Assembly: GCA_047967505.1 (NCBI GenBank)
Contig: CM106540.1
Length of the DNA stretch: 64,000 nucleotides
DNA from: Dipteris shenzhenensis
Taxonomy: Eukaryota > Polypodiophyta > Polypodiopsida > Gleicheniales
Strand: one strand, 5' to 3'
Made by a program: the position numbers and the translations under genes. Numbering within the stretch: the stretch's first letter is position 1; each line of letters opens with the position of its first letter. Shown here piece after piece: positions 35,138-46,186 of this stretch. The notes under the pieces were generated by a model that was given only the letters and a program-made list of their open reading frames with translations, ran no database searches and was not told the origin of the DNA.

Positions 35138-36388
35138 TGATGGGCTTTTTTTATGTGACGGGTATCCTTTTGTATCAAATGCAATATGCTGTGTAAATCA
35201 CATATAAGAGCACTCACATGTAGGAGGTAGTAACACTAATAAGTGCACATGTAAATAGTAGGGATAGGGTGGAAGATAGTAGCTAGAGAATATTACGACA
35301 TTGGCCCTCTCTATTTTTTGGGATGATTTTTGTATTGAGCATATATTTTAAAAATAACTATGTGCTTGTATGAAGAACCCTAATTGCAGGAGATGATGAC
35401 AGAACTTTGTGACCAAGTTGATGATTGGATGACCCATGGAGTCAGATGTGGACCTTGGATCTTGCACTGGCACATGCAATGGATGATGGAGAGAGGGTAC
35501 ACTAAGGCACTGGAGAAGGACTAGTGCTTTCCTAAAAGACTGTAGATAAGGAGCGCTTTGCACGACCACAGATGGAAAGAATGGGCCACAAGGAAAAAAA
35601 ATTAAAGGGATGGCTCTCAATAGTGGAGATAAAAGGAGCCAATCGATGGCCAAGGTTTTGCATGGGAAAGAAAGGACATGGGTTAAAAAAACTATTAGTT
35701 GGATCTCTATTAAGAAGGGTGGTGGGATTGATTCAGATTCATCTTCTGGCTCGTCGTAGATTGTAGAGGGCAGTTGATTGTGTTTTTTAGGAACTTTGTG
35801 TTCATTTCAATTCACAGTGGGAGTTGCCCATCTTGTTTGTTTGCCTTAGAGGTCATTGATGAGCAAAGGGAGCTATTGATACAGTTCACAACTTGCTGAT
35901 TGAACCAGTGACCGATAGCTCTTGTTAGTTAAGGAAGTGAGGATGCACGATCAATTTTCGTGGGTGGCATATTTTGGTTAGGAAACCTTGTGGTGATTCC
36001 ATAAGTTGTAGTTGCACCAGGAACAAGGAGGAGCTGCTAGTTCGGTGATTAGAGAAGAGAAGGAGGTCGGCTGATTGTAGCAAGCTGAGGGTTGATTTTG
36101 TTGTCTATGAACCAAAGGTGGTTCTAGTAGTAGCTGATTCGCAATAGGAGAAGAAAGCATTTGTGATCACTGTTGAGCATAGTAGCTGATTCGCAATAGG
36201 AGAAGAAAGCATTTGTGATCACTGTTGAGCATAGAGTAGACACTGTGACTAGTGATGACTCTGTATATGGCGGCTGATTTCCTTGTGGACTGCACGCAAG
36301 GTCGTATGTTGAGATGGTCACAAGATAATTCCAAGAGCTTTGCAATTGATCTGCTCACATGAACAGTGAGCATCTCTGCTCGTAGATG
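35138..36388 (+). repeat. LTR 3, truncated, of the gag-only retrotransposon
   Basis: It starts like LTR 1 and LTR 2 after the polypurine tract. It stops at about 36388, where it abuts Copia integrase sequence in the word GTAGATGATGACTATAGC. A 56-bp direct duplication (36124-36179 and 36180-36231) is private to this LTR. Confidence 0.7.
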
Positions 36389-37576
36389 ATGACTATAGCA
36401 AAAAAGTTGGGTGTATTGTTTGGGCATTTCAAAGCTTTTAAAGCTATGGTTGAGAAAGAAACAGGCCTGCAAATAAAATGCCTAAGGTCAGATGGAGGGG
36501 GAGAGTACCTCTCAAATGAGTTTACAAGTTTCTTGTAGGAGCATGGCATAAACAGCAATATTCATGCAGTCATACCCCACAGTAAAATGGACTTGCAGAA
36601 AGGAACAAAATGCATATTGGAGAGGTATTTCATGCCATGCTCAACAAAAAAGACCTGCTAGATTGGGCTGAAGCAGTTGCTACAGTAGTCTACATAATGA
36701 ATAGGACTCCCACTGTAGTAATACATGGCATGACACCAGAGGAGAGGTATACTAGGAGAGGTATACTGGTAGGAAACCAGATATTTATCATTTAAAAGTT
36801 TTTGGTTGCATTGCCTATGTTGATGTGCCAGATGAGTTGAGATCGAAGTTGGATCCAAAAGTTGAGAAGTGCATCTTTATTGGTTATTCTCTACAGCAGA
36901 AAGGGTATAGATGCTATAATCCTTCTATTTGTAAGTTTAAAGTGAGCAGAGATGTTGTTTTTGATGAGATGAGCTACTGGTATAAAACAGTAAATGTGAT
37001 TGATGATGTAGATGCACAAAATCGTAATGTTGCACAGAATTCACAGCAGTTATCACAAAATATTAGTGGACCTGTAGTGTCCTCTAGCAGTGGTTCACAT
37101 ACTTCGCCATGGACATGCAGATTGAGATCAGGAGGATCTCCTCAAAGCAATGCAGATAGTGGTATGCAAGTATCACGAAAAGGAAAAGAGAAAGTAGGTC
37201 AGCCCATGGTTGATGTGAATGCAGGTCACTCTTATGTGGATGGTGAATCGAGTGGCTTAGAAGAGAGCCTTGATGATGAGTTGGGTATTCCTTCTATTGT
37301 TACACCTAGAGTAAGGAAGGCAAGGGATGTTTTGAGAGCACTTAATAGTGAGCCTATTTTGTGCAAGTCTACCAGAGCTAGGTGTTGGCCATTCACTATG
37401 GTCAAAGTGATACATGAACCAGAACCCACTTCTTTTGAGCAAGCCATGGGAAAAGAAAAATGGGAGAAAGCCATGGATGAAGAAATGGATGCCTTATAAG
37501 CAAATGCTACATGGGAATTGGTGCCTTTGCCTAAAGACAAGAATGCAATTGGCTGCAAGTGGGTTTATAAGGTGAA
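36389..37576 (+). mobile_element. Copia fragment (copy 3): integrase to start of reverse transcriptase
   Basis: It starts at the DDYSKK word of the integrase and runs through IKCLRSDGGGEYLSNEF-type sequence, FIGYSLQQKGYRCYNPS, the serine-rich linker and EKWEKAMDEEMDAL, to GCKWVYKVK. There it breaks off against unrelated C-rich sequence. It is truncated at both ends with no LTR. It is the least decayed of the three related Copia copies in the linker region and shows the ancestral CAG at several sites that are TAG in copy 1. Confidence 0.85.
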
Positions 37577-38520
37577 ACCCCCCTCCCAGCGCTGCCGCCG
37601 TCATGCGGTATTCCCCCTCCCCTAACACAGTTTTAAAAATAAACAAAAATTTAATTTAATAAAATAAAATAAAATCTAACCTAACCACTAAACTAACTAT
37701 AGGTTAGATTAACCTAGGTTAGGTTAGTCACACCTAGGTTAGGTTAGTTTTAACTTTAGTTAGGTTAACTGTGAGTTAGTTACACTAATTGGACCATTAG
37801 GTTAGTTCATTGTACTAGGTTAGTTGAACTGATTGTGGTCAGTCTAACCATAACTAGGTTAGGCTAGACTAACTAATTAGCATCTAACTAGACAAGTTAG
37901 GTCAACTAAACTGGGCCAATTACTATCCCTCAATTAGTCTTAAAGCCCATTCAAACCAAACCTTAGGACCCCCCAAAAAAAGCACATTTTACCCCTACTT
38001 TAACCCCTCATAACTCATTCGTCTGAGACCCGAACTAAACCCCGTTTGCACCCAGATTTCACACATGAAAACACCATGTTACGGGATATTTTTCCAGCCC
38101 ATTGCACACCATTTCAGCATCCCTAGCACTCGCTCAATCACACCCCCGTGCGGGCCTTGTTTCGCACAAATTCGCTCATATCTTCACGATGTGACCTTCG
38201 ATCAACGATTCGTCTGCACCAGCACATTTCCCTACACATGTAGGACAATCTTAGGCACATTATTAACACAATGGTCCCTACACAAACTAACACCACTCTA
38301 ACCCTCCCAACAAAACTACATCGACACCCGCACTTGTGGCAGAGACACCCTTGGCAAATCTTGCCCAATTTGCATGCAGCTATGTTCCGGCCAATGACTT
38401 TGACTCCAACGCTTGCCACATCCGCATATAACTCTACTACAACCATCGCCCCTGCCAATCCTCTATTCCGAATCCCCCCCTGAGATTCAACCACTCCCTT
38501 TAACTCCTCCATGCCCCAAC
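37577..38520. other. TTAGG/CTAACC-rich leader of a gypsy-type element
   Basis: After a C-rich junction the DNA from about 37670 to 37910 is built of GGTTAG, CTAACC and AACTAA words in both orientations. The following part (to 38520) reads like the LTR or leader of the Ty3/gypsy gag fragment that starts at 38521. No gene is visible. Confidence 0.35.
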
Positions 38521-38860
38521 ATGGCTAGATGCCATCATGACAATGATGGGGATATCGACCTCGACGTAGAGGCTGACAAATTTTTTAATCGAAGAAATAA
38601 TAACAATCAAGGCAGACGCCCCTTGGGAAAATAGGAACTTCCCAAATATAATAGTAGGGAAGATCCAACCCAATTCTTCCAACATTTTGATGCCGCATGC
38701 CGAGCAGGTGGAGATCAATCCCATGAAACCAAGGTGGCTTGGTTTTCTATGGCCTTAATTGATGAAGAACCTGAATGGTACCTAGACCTTCTAGTGGAAG
38801 AGCGTGCCACATGGGACCTTCTTTAGACGGAATTTAAAAGATGCTTCTCCCTACTAGTCA
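38521..38860 (+). pseudogene. Ty3/gypsy gag fragment
   Basis: An ATG-initiated frame (MARCHHDNDGD) is interrupted by TAG at about 38632 and resumes as ELPKYNSREDPTQFFQHFD, then ETKVAWFSMALIDEEPEWY and ATWDLL. This matches the capsid domain of plant gypsy gag proteins. Another TAG lies before TEFKRCFS. The sequence then breaks off into the satellite array. Confidence 0.7.
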
Positions 38861-40378
38861 CTACGTATGAACAATGGTGCACGTACTAACCATATAGGCA
38901 TGTGGACATATCTGTTGGGGATGAAACTTTGCACAGCCCTTAGGCTACCCTAGACCTACATCCATGCAAAATTTGGTCTCCAACTGATTTGGTATGTGCC
39001 GTGTGGAAGGTATAATGCATACATTTTTGCAATCCCTACTAGTGACTACGTATGAAAAATGGCGCACGTACTAACCAAATAGGCATGTAGACTTATCTGT
39101 TGGGGATGAAACTTTGCACAGCCCTTACGCTACCCTAGATATACATCCCTGCAAGATTTGGTCTCCAATTGATTTGGTATGTGCCACGTGGAAGGTATAA
39201 TGCGTACATTTTTGCGATCCCTACTAGTGACTACGTATGAAAAATGGCGAATGTACTAACTAAATATGCATGTGGACTTGTCTGTTGGGGATGAAACTTT
39301 GCACGGCTCTTAGGCTACCCTAGTCCTACATACATGAAAGATTTGGTTGCCAATCAATTTGGTATGTGCCATGTGGAAGGTATAATGCGTATATTTTTTT
39401 GCAAGCACTCACTAATAGTGACTACGTATGAAAAATGGCGCACCTATTAACCAAATACACATGTGGACTTATCTGTTGGGCATGAAACTTTGCATAGATC
39501 TTAGGCTACCTTAGACCTACATCCATGCAAGATTTGGTTGCCAATATATTTGATATGTACCGCGTGGAAGGTATAATGTGTACATTTTTGCATGCACTCC
39601 CTACTAGTGACTACATATGAAAAATGGCGAACGTACTAACCAAACATGCATGTGGACTTATCTATTGGGGATGACACTTTGCACGACTCTTAGGCTACCC
39701 TAGACATACATATTTGCAAGATTTGGTCTCCAACTTATTTGGTATGTGCCACGTAAAAGGTATAATGCATACATTTTTGCATGTACTCCCTACTAGTGAC
39801 TACATATGAAAAATGGTGCACATACTAACCAAATACGCATGTGGACTTATTTGTTGGACATAAAACTTGGCACAGCTCTTAGGCTACCCTAGACCTACAT
39901 CCATGCAATATTTGGTTGAAAATCGTATTTGTATGTGCTGCGTGGAAGGTATAATGCGTACATTTTTGCAAGCACTTACTACTCGTGACTACATATGAAA
40001 AATGGCAAATGAACTAACCAAATACGCATGTGGACTTATCTGTTGGGCATGAAACTTTGCATAGCTTTTAGGCTACCCTAGACCTACATCCATGCAAGGT
40101 TTGGTTGCCAATAGATTTGGTATGTGCCGCGTGGAAGGTATAATGCATACATTTCTGCATGCACTCCCTACTAGTGACCATGTGAAAAATGGCGCATGTA
40201 CTAACCAAATAGGCATGTGGACGTATCTGTTGGGGATGAAACTTTGCATGGCCCTTAGGCTACCCTAGACCTACATCCATGCAAGATTTAGTTTCCAATC
40301 GATTTGGTATGTGCCAGGTAGAAGGTATAATGTGTACATTTTTGCATGCACTCACTACTAGTGACTACCTATGAAAAT
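38856..40378 (-). repeat. Satellite type B, inverted array, about eight monomers of 187 bp
   Basis: Monomers recur with the words ACTACGTATGAAAAATGGCG, CATGTGGACTTATCTGTTGG, GGCTACCCTAGACCTACATC and GGAAGGTATAATGCGTACAT. Read on the minus strand this is the type B satellite of 16382-17320. No telomere-bearing type A monomers are present. Monomers here differ more from each other than those of the first array. Confidence 0.9.
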
Positions 40379-40592
40379 TTATATTTGTATTATATGATTT
40401 TGGACCAATCGTACATAATCATGTATTAATGTTTGACACATGTTACTACCATTGAGCACCATTCCATGTTAAACATTGACATTTTTTTCTTAATCTACAA
40501 TTTACAAAAATTAGTGACAATATTAGTGTAATAATTGCAAGCATTAATATATACGAAATTCAATATGATATTCAAAATGATAAAGTTCATAG

Positions 40593-40596
<4 letters not shown>

Positions 40597-40647
<51 letters not shown>
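40597..40647. repeat. (GA)n microsatellite
   Basis: About 25 uninterrupted GA units lie between the satellite and the 3' flank of the RING copy. Confidence 0.95.
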
Positions 40648-40650
<3 letters not shown>

Positions 40651-40659
40651 TGTACTTGA

Positions 40660-41954
40660 ACACCTTTTTAATGCTTAATGTTTAGAATTACTTCACATGG
40701 CATTATTTTTAAAATACCTTATATATTAGATGTGTGAATTAAGATAACTGAAATTCAAAATGATACTGCTAATTTTAAATGTTTATGTTAGATTTTAACA
40801 AACTATAAATTGAGATAAACAAAGTAAGAACAACATCATGAAAAATGCTCATACATCATAAAAGTAAGAACAACATCATGAAAGTATCAAAATGAATGTG
40901 TACATCATCATCATCATCGTGCAGAAGTGCATCCCTAAACAAGATATGTGTAAAGCATGAACAATCATTTTGAATCAGAATCTGATAACTCCACATATGA
41001 TCCTCTAGTCGTCCTCTAATGTGGCTTCTGTATGACTCGCTGCCCAACTGTCCGCTATGTACCCTCAGGCAAAGCCTTATCTCTTGGATCAGATGGGCTA
41101 GCCTCATCCTGATGACGAGGAGGGCATGCTGCATGAGCCACCACTACCACATCTCTGCCTCCCTCGCCTCCTCTATGTATGCACGCCTCAGCTTCCAAAG
41201 TCGTGCATCTACAAATACCCGTGCCTCAAATCCAGCTTGAGTAATTGTCTCTACATGTAGAAGACGCCCGCCCAAGCTGTTGCTCCACCCACTGCTATAA
41301 TGATATCTGAAGCTCTGCCTCTCGCTCAATACGATGTGCCTCCTCTGCTCATGCCTCTTCACTTGGCATGAAATCAACATACGAGAAGCATCGTGGAACA
41401 CACACTATAACCACTCAAGTATCAGCACCCTCCTGTTGCAGCAAAGCTCTCTGTGCCTCCTCCCTGTAGTGCTCTGTCAAGACCACGCAGGCAAATGGAT
41501 CAATGGCCCGACGATGGCCAGGATACATATCATCCATGCCCAATCCTCTATATGTGGCCACAATAATATCAGCAAGGCATACAGGGCACATTGATCATGC
41601 CACCATGTGGCGGGTCATGCAATGGAGATGTGCGATGTGGCCGCACCTTAGTCCACACCTTAGTTCAAACCACCCTACAGTGTCAAAATCCTCGTGGCAA
41701 AGGATGCAAGTAGTCGTAGGAAGCCCGGCTATGACTGGTGCATCTATGGGTGTCCTAGTCTAGCAGATCTATAGGAGGGGCAGTGTACAGGGCCACACTG
41801 GGGTGGATCCTATGGCAAGATGGATCATGACTAATATGTCTCAACTGCAAAATATAGTGCTTCACTCGATGGTAGGCTATGCATGTCCGAATCCTCTGGT
41901 CCTCCAAATCCACCTCCAATTGTCATACACAAGACTCCATATCCACCTCCAATT
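40660..41954 (-). pseudogene. RING-H2 gene, copy 2, last exon only, broken
   Basis: It is homologous to 12721-13975 of copy 1. Most RING-H2 ligands are recognisable (CHEDFDTVGWF, CGHIAHLHCMTRHM, MCPVC). The finger contains a 12-bp duplication that repeats a GLRC-like tetrapeptide and a TGA where copy 1 has Arg. A frameshift precedes the HVETITQAGFEARVF block. It shares the TAG at 41296-41298 with copy 1 (13354-13356), but at the place of copy 1's other stop (12748) it has GAG. The upstream end coincides exactly with a Copia LTR, so the first large exon was lost when that element inserted or recombined. Confidence 0.75.
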
Positions 41955-42307
41955 TGTGAAGAGAGTGGGAGAGAAGGAAGGAGTCTCACTTGTAGCTTTC
42001 TCACATACACAATTGGGGAATATACACAAAGGTGGAGGCTGAAAATAGTTTTCCTCTTCTTAGTTGTGAAAGCCAAAAGAACTCTAAGTACAAAAGAATA
42101 GGTGAACCCTATATGTGGGTCTCAAACCAAACTCAGCTAACTAAGGTGGCATACTAATTGAGCCACTAACTAGAGTACATAAAGATAGCTGTCATCTAGC
42201 TATTATTCATGGGCGGTGTACCAACCGCATCTGCAGCTAACAAGTCAATGACATAAATGCACAACAGTCACCTTGGCATATCACGAGTGGAGCTTGATAT
42301 CTCAACA
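41955..42307 (-). repeat. 3' LTR of Copia copy 2
   Basis: On the minus strand it starts TGTTGAGATATCAAGC after a CTCGAGGGGGAG polypurine tract and ends CTCTCTTCACA. It is homologous over its full length to 25136-25472. Confidence 0.85.
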
Positions 42308-43742
42308 CTCCCCCTCGAGCTCAATCCCAATTCCTACACACCAAGCAGGCCTCTAAACTTGCGCAGCTTCTCTGCACCCAATGCCTTCATAAATATGTCA
42401 ACTACCTGATCCTATGTGCTAACATAAACTAGATCAATATAACCTACTAGAACATTCTCCTGCACATAGTGATAATGCACCTCAATGTGCTTTGTTCTAG
42501 CATGATAGACTGGGTTATTTGCCAAGTGTATGCTGCTCATGTTGTCACAATAAATGACAATTGGCCCAATGCATACCATAAAGTAGCTTATGCAACCAAG
42601 CTGCCTCACATGTAGCCATTGCTGCACCCCTGTACTCAGCCTTTGTGCACGACAAGGCAACTGTAGGTTGTTTCTTGCTACTCCAAGTGACTGCAGCACT
42701 CCCAAAAGCGAACACATATCCACTGGTAGATCGTCTATCAGAAATGCTACCAGCCCAATCAACATCAGTGTATCCATGCAACTATAGTCTCATAAAATAG
42801 TCCATATTGCAATGTGGACTTCACATACCTCAGTATGCATCTAGTCGCATCCAAATGCAGTTTCCTTGGAGCCTGCATACACTGACTTACCAACCCAACA
42901 ACATAGCTCAAATCTGGCCTGGTAATAGTCATATAAATCAAACTTCTTACTATGCGTCTGTACATAGTAGGGTCTTCCAGAAGCTCACCTCCATCTGCGC
43001 TCAACTTCACATTCTGCTCCAAAGGAACAAAAATAGGCTTACAACCTATCATCCCATATTTGGATAGCATGTCCAATCCATACTGCCTCTGTAAGAGCCA
43101 TATCCCACTTGTCGATCTAATCACGTCAATCCCCAAGAAGTAACACAGCTCTCCCAAATCCTTCATCTCAAACTTCTGCTTCAATAGCATTTTCACATGA
43201 AGGATATCTTCATCACTATCACCTGTGATGATCAAATCATCAACATAAATGACAAGCAGCAAAATGCCTTTCTCTGTTTTTCTCACATAAAGTGAGAAAT
43301 CTGCCTTGGAAATTTGAAAGCCAATAGCGATAAGATACTTTCCTATCTTGTCATACCATGCTCTGGGTGGTTGCTTCAAGCCATACAAGACTTTCTTCAA
43401 CCTACAAACAAACTCAGGATGAACAACATGAACATAACCTGGTGGCAGCTCCATATAGACCTCTTCTTGCAAATCACCATGCAAGAAAGCATTCTTTACA
43501 TCTCTGGTAGACCTACGCAAAATAGGCTCACTACCAAGTGCTCTCAAAACATCCCTTGTCTTCCTTACTCTAGGTGTAACAATAGAAGGAATACCCAACT
43601 CATCATCAAGGCTCTATTCTGAGCCACTGGATTCACCATCCACATAAGAGTGACCTACTTTCACATCAACCATGGGCTAATCTACTTTCTCTTTTCCTTT
43701 TTGTGATACTTGCATACCAAATCCTCCTAATCTCAATCTGCC
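41955..43742 (-). mobile_element. 5'-truncated Copia retrotransposon (copy 2, inverted)
   Basis: The minus strand reads from the pre-RT linker through a deletion to the reverse transcriptase ([60 protein letters not shown]), then RNase H (GYTDVDWAGSISDRRSTSGY) and a 3' LTR. One continuous 277-codon frame (42765-43598) is the best preserved reverse transcriptase stretch in the window. The N-terminal part of the RT is deleted, the sequence jumping from ILRRSTRD to VKNAFLHGD. The element ends abruptly in AT-rich intron DNA of the RING unit. Confidence 0.9.
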
Positions 43743-44130
43743 TAAATAAAATATATACGTTTTGACATTTTAAATAGAAACTTCACTAATTTGAAAAATA
43801 ATATAAAAACTACTTTAAACTCTTGTTTTCTTTTTTTTTGAAAGATGATTTTTAAAAATAAAATTTAAACGTTTTTATATTTAAATAAAAACTTCACTAA
43901 TTTGAAAAATAACATAAAAACTACTTTAATCTTTTTTTTTAAATAGATGATTTTAAAAAACAAAATATATATGTTTTGACATTTAAATAAAAACTTCAGT
44001 AATTAAAAAAATAATTTTAAAAAACTTAAAATGCATTTTAAATTTTCAAATATTTTATAATTAAATTACATTTTCCTATCAACTAAAATTTAAATAAAAT
44101 TTTGCAAAAAAAAAATGCTACACTTAAAAA
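43743..44130 (-). repeat. AT-rich intron remnant of RING unit copy 2
   Basis: AT-rich sequence with recurring AAACTTCACTAATTTGAAAAATAA-type and ATTTAAATAAAAACTTC-type words (period roughly 120 bp). It lies directly after the splice donor CTAG/GTAAGG (minus strand, donor GT at 44137-44138) and corresponds to the AT-rich intron of copy 1. Confidence 0.55.
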
Positions 44131-44251
44131 AACCTTACCTAGAATCTCTCGCTCCGTCTATCTTCGTTCATTGTCTCCATCACTCTAGCAATTCCGTCAA
44201 TATCCATCCGTCGTTCTCCATCACTCCAGCAATTTTGTCAATTTCGATGAG

Positions 44252-44850
44252 GAGCTCGATCGAGGTTTCAACAATGAGGGGCTCGATCGAGGTCCCTCTC
44301 TTTATATAGGAAATTTTAGGGTTTCACAATACCATGATTGTGATATTTCACACGAACATATCATGCCATGCATACTAAGTCTATACATGCATACGTGGCT
44401 GTCCATGTGCATTACCATGATCATGGTATTTGTGCCACGTATAATCATGGATGTTTCTCCATGTAAGGAAATCGTTCCACGTCAAGTCAAGCCACTCGCC
44501 ACGTAGGATGCAGAAGACCTCGATCGTGGTATTGCCATGCATACGTGTCAGTAGTTCCACATACCTCAATCGTGGTATGTCAGCTACCAACACACTACGC
44601 TGAATACCATGTTGGATGCCACATACCTCGATCGTGGTATTTGACATGCCTCCATGTCATCAGTCTAGCATACCACGATCGAGGTACGTGGACTTGCCAC
44701 GATACCTCGATCAAGGTATAGTTGTGGTGCCACGACACCACGATTGAGGTATAGGCTCAGTTCGGTTGATTAAAATGCAAGACCTCGAGGTATTAGCTCG
44801 GTTCAGATTTCCACATGTGCCAATTTCATTGGACACAATACCTTGATCGA
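44252..44850. promoter_or_regulatory. Decayed palindrome array of RING unit copy 2, with TATA box
   Basis: About eleven sites related to TACCTCGATCGAGGTA are recognisable, for example near 44252, 44281, 44413, 44518, 44563, 44626, 44670, 44703, 44737 and 44841. Most have one altered half-site (ACCTCGATCGTGGT, TACCACGATCGAGGTA). One, TACCATGATCATGGTA at 44413-44428, is again a perfect palindrome with matching changes in both halves. The TATA box TATATAAA is on the minus strand at 44301-44308. Confidence 0.65.
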
Positions 44851-44953
44851 GGTATTGCACACTGAAGCAAAACCTTTGTATTTTCACTCGAGGGAGTGTC
44901 ACACTCCCCTGCGGGTGGTCTGGAAGTGGACACCCTTAGCTTGCTACCTCCCT

Positions 44954-46120
44954 TGCTTATCTAGATGTGGTACATGGATTATTACTGAGTCCTCGTTTGG
45001 ATGTGATACATATTTATTTGGCTTTCATGATGGACACATATGGATTACTTTACTCATTGGGGCATGGTCATATTGCATACTCATTTGGACGTGGTGATGT
45101 TCAACGTCTTTCAAATGAACACATATGGATTACTTCTTGAGTACTCGTGTGGACATGGCACATATGGATTATTTATTAAGTACTCGTTTGGACGTGACAC
45201 ATATGGATTACTATTGAGTACTTGTTTGGACGTGATCACCATTCCCGAATGCCCATTTTCTTAGTTACTTCTGGATGTTCTTTGTAATCTTGGATGCTCG
45301 TCTTCTCTGTTGTTCAGTACTTCTGAATGCAAAGAGGTTGGTATTTCATTCCCGCTATGATTATGTAAGCTATGTCTAATCCACACCAGCTTTCCTCTTG
45401 TCATACGTGTGTGGCTTATGCTCGTTGTATTTTTGGTTCTTTGGTACTTTCGGATAAGGCGGTTGTTATTTCATTTCCACCTATGATTTTGTAAGTTGTG
45501 TCTACTTCACACCAGCTTGCCTCTTGTCATACGTGTGTGGCTTATTCTCATTGTATTTTTGGTTGTTTGGTACTTCCAGCTGCCCAGTTGTTCGATACTT
45601 TTGGGATGCCCAATTGTTCATATTTTCAGTTGTTCGATACTTCCAGTTGCCCAGTTGTTCGGTACTTCTAGGATGCTCAATTGTTCGGTACTTCCAGATG
45701 TTCGAATGCTCGTTGTGTTTCTAGATTATTGGTTCTTGATTTGCAGGATCATTATGAGCCTTCCTATTGTGTTGCTATGTCTTTCTTACACTACGCAAGC
45801 GACATTTTAGCCCTGGCTTTGTGGTGGATAACTCAAATCTGATACTTCCGGATGCCCGGATGCTCGTTGTGTTTTTGGATTATTGGTGCTTGATTTGCAG
45901 GATCTCTATGGGTCTTCCTATTGTGTTGCTATGGTTTTCTTACACTACCCAAGAGACATTTTAGCCCTGGCTTTGTGGACATCTCAAATTGCCTCTCCAT
46001 ACTCATCTTTGGAGTGATCGAAGTAATTTCCTCATACATTCATCCTTGGTACAATAGAAAAGGACACTGCATGAAATCGATCATTATAGGTGGATGAATT
46101 GTGCAAAACATGAAGGCATG
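44954..46120. repeat. Tandem and direct repeats between the RING unit and the MULE
   Basis: No gene. A 39-bp unit (ACATATGGATTACT and following, ending GGACGTGAC) occurs three times at about 45120-45236, with older copies upstream. A phrase around CACACCAGCTT-CCTCTTGTCATACG is duplicated (about 45335-45440 and 45455-45560). Short GTTGCCCAGTTGTTCGGTACTT-type units fill 45575-45700. A 138-bp segment is duplicated at about 45710-45835 and 45850-45975. Confidence 0.7.
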
Positions 46121-46129
46121 ATTATAAAG
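46121..46129. repeat. 9-bp target-site duplication, left copy
   Basis: ATTATAAAG lies immediately outside the left terminal inverted repeat and is repeated at 59746-59754 outside the right one. A 9-bp duplication is the hallmark of Mutator-type insertion. The following G makes 10 bp possible, but 9 gives symmetrical GAGG element ends. Confidence 0.8.
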
Positions 46130-46186
46130 GAGGTAGTCGATAGAGCGAGCGAGAAAAAGCAAGGGGGCCCAAAAAAGCGAGTGATC
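46130..46186 (+). repeat. Left terminal inverted repeat of the MULE
   Basis: It begins GAGGTAGTCGATAGAGCGAG and continues through a GCGAG-A5-GC stretch, a GGGCCC core and an AAGCGAG word. Aligned without gaps to the reverse complement of the right end, I count 39 of the first 52 positions identical. The strongest blocks are AGAGCGAGC and AAGCGAG. Confidence 0.8.

Larger units (their letters stand above)
26280..36388 (+). mobile_element. Tandem gag-only (TR-GAG-like) LTR retrotransposons
   Basis: The order LTR, gag-protease, LTR, gag, truncated LTR, with a single shared middle LTR, is what unequal recombination between LTRs of neighbouring or identical insertions produces. Neither body encodes its own polymerase or integrase, so movement would need enzymes from an autonomous partner. 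Confidence 0.7.
38856..44953 (-). repeat. Large repeated unit with RING-H2 gene, copy 2 (inverted, rearranged)
   Basis: Read on the minus strand it runs in order: terminal GGGAGGTAGCAAGC (44953), palindrome array, TATA box, first exon with splice donor, AT-rich intron, a truncated Copia in place of the second exon, the last RING exon, 3' flank, and satellite. It is cut at 38856 by the gypsy fragment, so any equivalent of the transposase-like gene is missing. Confidence 0.7.
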
